DNA from: Nematostella vectensis
Lineage: Eukaryota > Cnidaria > Anthozoa > Actiniaria > Edwardsiidae
Direction of reading: 5' to 3'
Assembly (NCBI RefSeq): GCF_932526225.1
Contig: NC_064034.1
Span: 16,134,887-16,194,886 of the forward strand
DNA length: 60,000 nucleotides
In this document: one piece after another, positions 38,601 through 50,600 of the stretch
Numbering within the stretch: the first letter of the stretch is position 1
Layout of the letters: every line of letters begins with the position of its first letter
Program-made: the position numbers and the translations under genes
The notes under the pieces: model-generated
Databases searched by the model: none
Told to the model about the DNA's origin: nothing
The model's input: only the letters and a program-made list of their open reading frames with translations

Positions 38601-41600
38601 TGTAATAACAAAGGTAATGCTCTTAAAGGGATGTAAAAACCAAGGTTATGTGGTTAAAGGGATGTAATAACAAAGGTAATGCTCTTAAAGGGATGTAATA
38701 ACAAAGGTAATGCTCTTAAAGGGATGTGATAACAAAGGTAATACTCTTAAAGCGGTGTAATAACAAATGTAATACTCTTAAAGGGATGTAATAACAAAGG
38801 TAATACTCTTAAAGGGGTGTAATAACAAATGTAATACTCTTAAAGGGATGTAATAACAAAGGTAATGCTCTTAAAGGGATGTTAAAACAAAGGTAATGCT
38901 CTTAAAGGGATGTAATAACAAAGGTAATGCTCTTAAAGGGATGTAATAACAAAGGTAATGCTCTTAAAGGGATGTAATAACAAAGGTAATGCTCTTAAAG
39001 GGATGTAATAACAAAGGTTATGCTCTTAAAGGGATGCAATAACAAAGGTTATGCCCTTAAAGGGATGCAATAACAAATGTAATACTCTTAAAGGGATGCA
39101 ATAACAAAGGTTATGCCCTTAAAGGGATGCAATAACAAATGTAATACTCTTAAAGGGGTGTGGTGTAACAAAGGTAAGGCTCTTCAAAAGGATGTATAGC
39201 TCTAACCTGAAAGTTCGTATACGTCAAGTTCAGTATCCGTCCGTTTAGTACAGGTACAACAGAGATGTTCCTCAGCATTGCCACAGAGTAAGAGGAATTA
39301 CCAATATGATATCTGCAATCAGCCCATAAAATAATTAATCATATAAACACGGTGGTGTCTATTCATCATTGTCATTGGTCGATTCGGTGGGCCACACATA
39401 CACGGTCGCTTAGAAACGACGCAACACTTTGCGATGATGAAATCGTTTCTCAAAACCTTGTATAATAAACACCTTATGGTCCTCGTTCGCTTGGACCGTA
39501 ACTTTTTTTTCCAGAGTTTTATGGCCCGCGAACCCGTACGACCTCGGAACTCGGTCAATGAGAGCTATACAGACGATTGACAAAACGTTGTCGTCAACCG
39601 GCTTCGCGACTACGCGACAAGCCCGCATGTTAGCATGGGTAAAAAACACTAAAGCGCCTCGCTGCATATATTAGCCACCGCTACTGCGTCTAAGTCTGAA
39701 GTAATGCCTTGGCTAAAATATGCAGCTAGGCACTTCAGTGGTTTTTACCCATGCTTACATTGTCACCAATTTATCAACAATGAAAACCCTTTCCATGAGC
39801 CGTTTTAAGTCTTACAGAATTTTTACTGTTGTTTCAGTTAACCGCCAATAAAGTTTTGTGCTATATTTTGCCGAAATGAGATAAGCGCCCCCTCTCCAAA
39901 AAGCCCCTTCTACCCAATAAGCGCCTTCTCTCCAATAAGCGCAACCCCCAAAGTCCCAAAAAAATCAAATAAGCGCATCGGGTGCTTATTCAAATCATTA
40001 CGGCAATTTTTATTTATTTTTTAACTTACTAATTAGGACTAAGTATGAATAATTATGTAAAAACCTTACTTGATCAAGTATTCCATACGGTCGGATGATG
40101 CGCTCCAATACGCAAGGTCATCGCTGGCTATCGAGGCTATCGCTGCAGATGAGGGCGCAAACAGCGTCATAAGCGGCGCGCTAGCCAGGTAGTAGCGGAG
40201 GTTCGTTTTCTGGAGGTTAATGTAGATGTAAACGTTGTAAGTAAATAATGGCAGTTTATTTACACCCAATAGAGCGTCAAGTTTACAGGGCAAAATATAA
40301 CAAAGTGCACAAGATATTAAAAAGTGCGTCTAGTTCATTTCTATGTGCGCCAATTATACCAAAGTACACCAGGTATTTTAAAGTGCGTCAATTTCAATTT
40401 AAAGTGTGCTAATTCCTATGAAGAACGCCAGATATTAAAAAGTGCATCGTGTTTATTTAAAAGTGTCCCGGATATTACAAAGTATTACAAAGCGCGATAT
40501 GTCTATTTCAAAGTGCCTCGATTATTACTCAGTTAGTACACATAATGCTATATGATTATCTCCAACAAGGGCTTAGTTCCTTGTTACTAACACTCATCAA
40601 GACCAATCGCTGTTACGAATATAAAATCTTCCACAACATTTCATCAATTTGTTCACAATAACAGGAGCTAAATATGCCACCTACTTACCGAAACAAATTT
40701 GGACAACTCTTTAAGGTTCGCATTCTCTTCCACGACCTAAAGACAAACACACATCACTTCTCACTTATCACTTGTAAGAGCAGTGGGTGTTGTGTAGTGT
40801 CGTATCCGTAATCCGGCAGTGGGGGGGTGTCCAACTTAGCCTACACGATGGAGCAGACACCCCATAAAGGAAAATTACTTCAGTCGCCATCGCTCTCCCA
40901 GGAACGCTTTGCTTTAGCTCCATGGGGATCAAGTTCAAATCCGCGTTTTATTTGATCAATGAAATCTAGTAATTAGGGTCACGTGACATGTTTTGAGCCA
41001 ATGAAGGGCGAAGTTTCGTCACGTTAACTTTCCTCTAAGAAAATGTGTGTTCTCACCGTAGCAACAGAAGCAAGGCATGTGTAACCATCACCGGCATATC
41101 CCCAGTTACACGTGCAATTATGGGTCGCAGGACCGGTCCGCGTACAGTAGGCCTAGGATAACAAACTCCATAAGCTAAGTAGTAAAGTAGGCCTAGGATA
41201 ACAAAATCCATAAGCTAAGTAGTACAATAGGCCTAGGATAACAAACTCCATAAGCTAAGTAGTACAGTAGGCCTAGGACAACAAACTTCATAAGCTGAGT
41301 AAACACTTTTGTGCCAATCTGTGTCGATTTACTAAAACCTTTTATCATTCATCAAACTTAACTTAAACTAGCTACAAACGTCCGCACCCAAGACAAATAG
41401 ATACTTGTTATAGAAATAAAACAGGATCGTGAGAGGAAAAGGTCAAGCAAGATGGGAAGGAATACTATAAAAAATTAGGCATCGTTTCTTTTCCTCAAAT
41501 TAGATATTATCAGATAGATTAGACCTAAGCAAAATAAGCCCACGCACAGAATCTTTGTGCAGAATTAACAGCAGTTGATAATTCAACCCAAAGCTTCGGA

Positions 41601-44600
41601 CATTAGATAGATAGTTCGAAAAATAAACGCCCCTTTGTATCGATATCAGGTATGGCCCTTCATTCCAGTAAATACTAAAATGCTTCTTGTCACTTACCTT
41701 TGAGGCACAATCACCGTTGTTGACAAGGCAGTTGTTGATCTCTACGCAGGCTCTCCCATCTCCAGTGTACCCTGCATTGCAGGCACATATGCTCTGGAAG
41801 AGAGGGAAAAAGGGTTTAATTTGTATCACTATTTAGCGCTTTATATAAGGCTGAACAATAGTCATTAGAGATAAAGACCGTAATTTACAATTAGTACTCG
41901 CAAAACGCACTTATAATTCACCGCAGTTTATATAAAGCCAAATCCATACGTCGCGCTTCTGCCGTGCCGAACCTAATTGTTTGGATTGCGCACATGAACA
42001 GTTAGACATCTTAGTCAATTAAGCTCGACAAGTCGCTGAGCAGGTCGCACCATCCGTGCTGAACGGAAAAAGCACGATACCGATTCAAACGTCGAGCTTT
42101 TGATGTGCCGAATCAATTACGGTATATCTTTTGATTTGTGCAACAGAAACTCCACATCAAGTCAACTTTTACCACTCGCAAGCGTGAGCGCGACATAGGG
42201 CGACGCCTGAATTAATGTTAGAGTCAATGTATTTGTGTTGATACAATTGGATTCGGCACGGCAGGAGTGTGACGTGTGAATCAGGCTTAAGGAAATTAGT
42301 CAACATTAACTCATTTGCCCCAGATTCAAATAAGGGCTCTCAAACCTTGCGAAAAGACGCCCGTACAACTGAACTATCGCAAAATGCTCACATGGAGCTG
42401 GAGTTGCTGCAGTACTGCGTACCTGCCCCGGGCCAGTGTATTTGCAAATAGCGTTGTCATGACAACTTCCCTTATCCGATTCTAGGCAGGGGTCGATGGG
42501 TACACATTCGATGCCGTCTCCACGGAAACCATTTGCGCATGAGCAGTTGTTCATATTAGGTCCGGTCCGTTTGCAGATTGCCTGCAATTGGTGGAGAAAT
42601 CGTCAAAGCAAAAGAACATGATGTATTTCTTACAACACACATAGTAGCTCGCAGTCAAAACACAGAAAGCTTTCAAAATGTTGACCAGTCATATTGAAGA
42701 CTTTTAAGTCTTTAAAAAGACAGCGATTAAAGTTATTGCGATCGTTCAACGAAAACTAGACGAAACTAGTTGATCATACAAGGCAACAAATAAAAAAAGA
42801 CAGAGAAACAAAGAAAAAACTTTTAACGGTTCATTGTGTTATTGCGATTTTCTATATTCTGACTCTCATCAATAGTTTTAACAGCTAAACCTCTTTCTGG
42901 CTTTATTCAAATTACCGGTTTTTAATTGGTCGGCGGGGAATCAATTTTCAGAGCTAGGCAATGATTACGCTTTAAAATGTTGAATGACGGTAGTCAGAGG
43001 ACGGTTTAGGTATTTGAAATGGTTAACGAAAACCGTGAAAACATCAGTAATACGTACGTCCTTATGACAGCCGCCACGGTCAGACTTTGCGCATGGGTCA
43101 ATCTCGTAACACTGCTGACCAGATCCCTCATATCCGCTGTTACATTTACATCTGGGACAAAATACAAGCGTTTGTCAATACTGTAGAATTCCGAAAAAAA
43201 AGCTTTACTTTCTGCAAGGATATATATACTCTCAAATACATACAGTTTACCTTTCGTCAAAATTACGCAATTTTTGCGAGACTTTATATGCCCATTATCA
43301 CTATTTTCGACAAAACAGGGCAATAAATGATAGTTATTGAATATGTGAAAAACCAACAAAAACATAAAAAAAACATGAAAAATGTCACGCATTAGCATTA
43401 ATAAAAGTGCGCGTAGCGAATTCAAACATGGCAGATTTCCTTTCAGAGTTAATTGAGGTACGTCTTGGACCTGTCTCCATAACTAGGCGTATTAAAAGAT
43501 TTAATCCAGAGTCTTTATGTGTGCTCACTTAATTTTCGCGCATCTCAATTTTCACGAAACATTATTTACGCGCCTTCTTAATTTCGCGAATTTTCTAAAG
43601 AATTTGTTCGGTACTTACTGGTCCAGTCCATTCTCCCTGACACAGTGTGCGTGGATATGGCAGCTCAGGGGGGTCGACCCGGAGCACGGCATGTCACGCA
43701 AGTCACAGTTGTTACCGTGGTAACCAGCAAGGCATGTGCCGGGCTTGCATGTGCCGTTACCATGGATACCGCCCATACAAATGCCGTGGACGCACGTGCA
43801 TGCTGAAAAGAGCAAATGGGTGAAAAGGACACCTCACACCTCACTATCAAGGTAATGGGAACCTTAAGCAACGACGACGGAAACGTTCACGACGACGGCA
43901 GAAAACAATAGAATTTGATTTATATTTGAATAGCAGCACGTGAAAATGCGTTCTGTACATTATTATCTGTCTGACTATATTGTTTTGCTAATTGAAATTG
44001 ATTTTAAAACGCTAGCGCATCTCTTTCGATCTCGTTGTCCTAGCCGTTGCATCGTCCTTGCTAGGTCCCTAATGACGGCAACGTGGACGACGACGGCAAA
44101 AAAAAAAACAAAAAAAAAACAATGAAATTTGACTGAGAATTCAATAGAAGCACGTGAAAATGTGTTTTGTATGATATATTTCAGCCTTTTTAACCAAACT
44201 ACGACGTGAAAACAACTCTACTGGGTCGATGAAGAGTTCATACTAGTCCAATACTGACAAATTGATGTATGGCTTTGTTCCCTTCCATCGCTTTACCTTG
44301 TTCTCTCTAATACGCTCCAGTTGCCTCAACGATTTCAGACAATGCCATGTATAAATTTGTCAGAGTATGGGACAACCCTCGAAGTTGGGTACAGAAGACT
44401 TACTTTGATTGCAGTGTTTTCCATACTGGTTGCTGTTCGCACAAAGCTCGCACGCTGTACCTTTGAATGCGGGCTCACATGTGCATACTCCAGACCCGCT
44501 AATCTTATCGGAGCACTGCAGATGTATAAGAAAAAAACACATAAGCAGGTGTCTGGAATTGCATTCAAACTTCAGTGAAACATAAGGTTCTACTATAAAC

Positions 44601-47600
44601 AATATCTCATTAATACTGTGTCATAAATACGTTTGCTTTATTTTCGATGTACACGTTTGCTTTATTTGTGATGTATAGTTTTACTTTAATTTCGAGTTTT
44701 TCACTTACAAAATTTTTAATTAAAAGTGTTACTGATATGTTTGTAATGCAATATGAACATTTATCTGTACTTATTCAGTGATTTCGGTTTTTTTTTCTTC
44801 CATACGAGGACAATACGTTCTTTTTTTAATGAACTTAAAAGAAAAAGAAAAATGTCGACCATCACGCCTATTTTTCGCGGTACGTGAATTTCATATTATT
44901 AAAAACTATAGCGATAATGATGATATTCCCCATCACCGTAAACTTGATAGAATTTATTAATTCTATAAAGAATACCCAGGGCCGTAGCAGCACTGGGGGC
45001 ACGTCCCCCCCCCCCCTTATTTTGTATTAAAAAATTATAAGGAAATGACCAGTAGGGGCGTGGCTGTGCCGCCAATATTTTCTAGATGATTCTGTATTGT
45101 GCCCCTCCAATATTTTGATACCTTGCCGTTCCCGTAACACGGATTGTCGAGAGGTCCTGGGCACGGATGACATGCGGGACTGTAGAAACCTGCACAGCAC
45201 TCTGGGGTCTGTTGAATAAACCATTATATAGTAAGGGCTGTGTTTCATGGGTATACTATACTGTAGAAACCTTAACAGCACTCGGGGGTCTGTTAAACAA
45301 ACCATCAGACAGTATTGGCTGCGTGTCATGGGTATACTATAATGTGGGGACCTGTGGGAACCACCTGTATGTTAGCGCCGTGTATGTCATGGGTCAACTA
45401 GCCTGTGGAAAACGGCGTACAGTGGTGAATAATTTCCATATCTAGCGTATAAGATCTACTAGGCTATCAATTTGGCAAAAGCTGTGGACGACAAACGGCC
45501 GAGAAACGTTTGTGTAGCTCGCACTTCGAGCTGGTGGCTCTTCCAACCACATAATGTGATGTCAGGCATACATTAACTGCTATTTGCATCGCTCCTGCTA
45601 ATGGTCACACCCACCTCTATCGTGCTAATGGTCACACCCACCTCTACCGTGCTAATGGTCACACCCACCTCTACCGTGCTAATGGTCACACCCACCTGTA
45701 TCGTGCTAATGGTCACACCCACCTGTATCGTGCTAATGGTCACACCCACCTCTACCGTGCTAATGGTCACACCCACCTCTATCGTGCTAATGGTCACACC
45801 CACCTCTACCGTGCTAATGGTCACACCCACCTGTACCGTGCTAATGGTCACACCCACCTCTACCGTGCTAATGGTCACACCCACCTCTACCGTGCTAATG
45901 GTCACACCCACCTGTACCGTTCTAAAGGCCACACCCACCTGTACCGTGCTAATGGTCACACCCACCTCTACCGTGCTAATGGTCACACCCATCTCTACCG
46001 TGCTAATGGTCACACCCACCTCTACCGTGCTAATGGTCACACCCACCTCTACCGTGCTAATGGTCACACCCATCTCTACCGTGCTAATGGTCACACCCAC
46101 CTCTACCGTGCTAATGGTCACACCCACCTGTACCGTGCTAATGGTCACACCCACCTCTACCGTGCTAATGGTCACACCCACCTCTACCGTGCTAATGGTC
46201 ACACCCACCTCTATCGTGCTAATGGTCACACCCACCTGTACCGTGCTAATGGTCACACCCACCTGTACCGTGCTAATGGTCACACCCACCTGTACCGTGC
46301 TAATGGTCACACCCACCTGTACCGTGCTAATGGTCACACCCACCTGTACCGTGCTAATGGTCACACCCACCTGTACCGTGCTTATGGTCACACCCACCTC
46401 TACCATGCTAATGGTCACACCCACCTGTACCGTGCTAATGGTCCCACCCACCTGTACCGTGCTAATGGTCACACCCACCTCTACCGTGCTAATGGTCACA
46501 CCCACCTGTACCGTGCTAATGGTCACACCCACCTCTACCGTGCTAATGGTCACACCCACCTCTACCGTGCTAATGGTCACACCCACCTCTACCATGCTAA
46601 TGGTCACACCCACCTCTACCATGCTAATGGTCACACCCACCTCTACCGTGCTAATGGTCACACCCACCTGTACCGTGCTAATGGTCACACCCACCTGTAC
46701 CGTGCTAATGGTCACACCCACCTGTACCGTGCTAATGGTCACACCCACCTGTACCGTGCTAATGGTCACACCCACCTGTACCGTGCTAATGGTCACACCC
46801 ACCTGTACCGTGCTTATGGTCACACCCACCTCTACCATGCTAATGGTCACACCCACCTGTACCGTGCTAATGGTCCCACCCACCTGTACCGTGCTAATGG
46901 TCACACCCACCTCTACCGTGCTAATGGTCACACCCACCTGTACCGTGCTAATGGTCACACCCACCTCTACCGTGCTAATGGTCACACCCACCTCTACCGT
47001 GCTAATTTTCACACCCACCTCTACCATGCTAATGGTCACACCCACCTGTACCATACTAATGGTCACACCCATCTCTACCGTGCTAATGGTCACACCCACC
47101 TCTATCTTTTTCCGGCAAGAGCTCATCGTGCATCCTGAAAATCTGAAGATTTGATAGCTGTAGCGCACATAGTACGTGCATGCCTGCTTCAAACCCTGGT
47201 AATTAGATACAATGAATAAATGACCGACCGACAGAATGAATGAATGGGTGAATAAGAATCAATCAATTAATCAATGAGTAAATAGTTTTCCTATAAGACT
47301 AAACAAATGTCCAAAAATATCTCATAAGCAGACGGAATCTTGCTTAGCTTGCTTCACAATAGAGTGGGAGACTGTGGTCCCGTATTTCGGAGCGAGGGAT
47401 TATGGGTTCGCTTAAAATGAAGAGGAAGGCATTTTGGCTTTGTGTAGGAGCTCCAAGCCATCAAAAAATCTTTCACCAGTCTTTTGAATGCCTTTCTTCG
47501 TTTGTTCCGACAATGACCAACATCACATGGAATACTTACAGACGGTATAGTGTCACTTTCACATCCACGGTTCGGAAACTTGTCGATAAGCTGACAGTGG

Positions 47601-50600
47601 TAACAACGTCCCTGGAGCGAGAAAGAACAGACCACTAGTTAAAGATTCTTCCAGAAGTCAGTAGAAAAGACTATGACAAAATTGAATCGAGTTGAATCGA
47701 TTTTGCGTAGAGTTAAAAATTATCGTAATGAACTATCGTAAAATCCCAAAGATAATTTATGCAATACAACAGCTAGCCTGAGTAGCAAGCGTTTCTTTGG
47801 GGTTTCAGCAGAGAAAGAGCGCTAGCAAAGAGTATGACCGCGTGGCGTCTCCATTCTTCTTGAGAAAAACGCAGAGTGGGGCTCAGGGTAGTAATTCACT
47901 GACCACGGATCAATTAAGTTCAAATCCATATCTTTATCCACATCTAGAAACATTTTCTAACCAAATACACACATAAAATTAACCGTCTTCTTAACTACCA
48001 ACAAAGGGTCAACCGGGGCTGAACTCATCTTGTCACATCAGCAGGGTGGGGTCTCGGGGTATCGGACCCCTCGGGGACCCCTCGGACTCCCCGCCGACTA
48101 TGGACACGTGACTGCTTCTCTCGCTCCACCTTTCCGATGAAACTCCACAGAAACGCTTGCTACCCACGCGATACAGCAGTCTGCGATGCGAAGTATTTAC
48201 CCTGGAAGTCTGGTTCGTGATGATGTTACAGTATCTCGGTACCAGGGGCATCAGACTGTCTGGTACAATCACGTGATCAACCATGTGCAAAACTCCATCC
48301 CGCGCGCCGAGGTTAGCGCTGATCAACCTTGAGTTTCTCCCTAGGACAAGCAGCCCCTAGGTAGAAAGAAGGGAGAAGTGAGTACTATTGATATAACAAG
48401 GAAAAAAGGATTTAGAAAACACTGAGAAGTTCTTCTACGCTCTCCCTCTATTCTTCCTATCGTTACTTTTTTGCAAAACTTTTTTCTAATTTGCATTAGA
48501 AACGACTCTAAAAAATTAGAAAGAAGACTTCTTATCTCTCTTTGTACCTGTTGTTTGAGGCTGACTAGTGAAGACTCCTCGGTACTGGATGTTATTCGAT
48601 TCATTGTGATGAGATCTTCAACGTTAATCTGACAAAGATAAGGCCGGTTAAGACTTCATCAACAATGACGATATTATATCAAGATAGAACAGGAGATAGC
48701 CTTAAAATGTTTAAAAGACAGATACCTTTGTATCAAAGATGTGGTTTTTCAGCAGCATCGAAAGCTTTTGCTTCCCCTGTACAACACATGAAAATACATA
48801 AGATAGATCCACTGCTATTTTTGAATTTCATTGCTTTTGCAATACACACCATAAGTGAAAAGTATGATTAAAGTATGATTCTAAGACAAGGATCTCCGAC
48901 GGATTGCAGACCTTAACACTTGACGCAAGTTAATTTTGGCACAACCCCCTTTATAGTACGACGCGCGCTAGCGTGGCCACTAAGACAAAGTCTTTGTTAA
49001 AACTTTGAAACAAAGAAAGTTAGCTAATTTGCCTGAGAGAAAAAGTCTTGATCTTGAATCTTTTTAATATTGCACAGCTTCGTACTATCACAAATTCGAA
49101 AAGAAATACGAACAGAAAAACATTTACAACCTTGCCATTATTTCTATGCTGCTTTTTTTTCCCTCGCTGGCTAGCTAGTAAAGTTTTTGTCAATCAAATA
49201 GTACGTATCTTGCATCCTTATTGGCTTACTTAACAAAATTGTCAAGGTGGCCACGGTAGCGCGCGTCGTATCATATAGCACGTTTCTCACATCCTTATTG
49301 GCTTACTTAACAAAATTGTCAAGGTGGCCACGGTAGCGCGCGTCGTATCAGATAGCACGTTTCTCACATCCTAATTGGCTTACTTCATAAAACTGTCCAG
49401 GTGGCCACGGTAGCGCGCGTCGTATCATATAGCACGTTTCCCACATCCTTATTGGCTTACTTAACAAAATTGTCAAGGTGGCCACGGTAGCGCGCATCAC
49501 ACTGTAAAAACGTGTCTTACGGTAAGTCTTTTACCTGTTGTGTGGTGGTCAGGTAACGTATCGTGACGTTATCCACACTACTAAAGGCAGCATTCACAGG
49601 AGCGAAGATGGTAACCGGTAATGACAAGCCAACGAGGGTGCTACCAACGCCAGATAACTAAAAGGGAAGAAAGAATCTTACTACGGTCAACATTTCGTAA
49701 AAAGACTCCTTCGAATAAAAATATGTTACTTGGACTGTTCGAGAATAGTTTCCGCAATCGGGCGCAAAACTGAGAGGGGTGATTCTCCGTTGAAATTGGA
49801 AAGGTGGTCTTACGGCACAAAATTGGACTCTTTGACTCGTAAAACACAAAAAGCTACTTAGGAGGAAAAAAAAAAAAGAAAGAAAGCCCAAGAGGATCTA
49901 GCCGGGACTAACCTGGAGAAGGGAGCTGAGCGTTGACAATTCGTTACTGCTTTGAATCACATCCAGGACTGACATCTGGGGAAAAATAGCAATCATCGCA
50001 TATAAAGCATGGCAAAAAACATACGGATCGGATTACGCATAAAACCTCGAATTTCGCACATTCAAAGGTAAGCCCCAAAATGAGTTGACATTACATTAGC
50101 ATTGTTGAAGTCCAATAAGGTTACGCGACATACGGGACTAATACCCCCACATAAAATAAGCGTAGTATACCCTATATACGGGACGTATGCCCACATACTA
50201 CTTATAACACACATACGAGACTTATAAATGACATACAGGACTTCTAACCGACATACGGGACGTATACCCCACATACTACGGCAATGCACCAAAAACTGGT
50301 ATTTGACTCTGCCAATTTTCGTCTTTAATAAGACTTTTTCAGGGCAGACTCGATACACATACGGCACTTATACCCCACTGCGAGAAACACTTACATCACT
50401 AGAAGACGAGAAGTTAGCGGGGTACTTCATGGCTGTGTCTAGGATATGGATTAACCCATTGCCAGCAATCAGATCGGTCATTATAATTCTTGCCATGGCG
50501 TCCTGTCCTGAACCCGAGAAATACAAAGTGCCCTGAAAAGAATAGCAGGATAAAATTGACGCAGTTTTTAATATCTGAAGCACTTTTTTTATGGAACTTG

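Noticed and set aside
45573-47192. Long open frames on both strands (539 and 517 codons)
   Set aside because: Pure 27-bp minisatellite; both strands open at once is arithmetic, not coding. It lies inside a confirmed intron.
48201-48356. Nearer acceptor TCCTAG for exon 15
   Set aside because: It would need two carried bases, but exon 14 ends in phase 0; the upstream TACCTAG fits.
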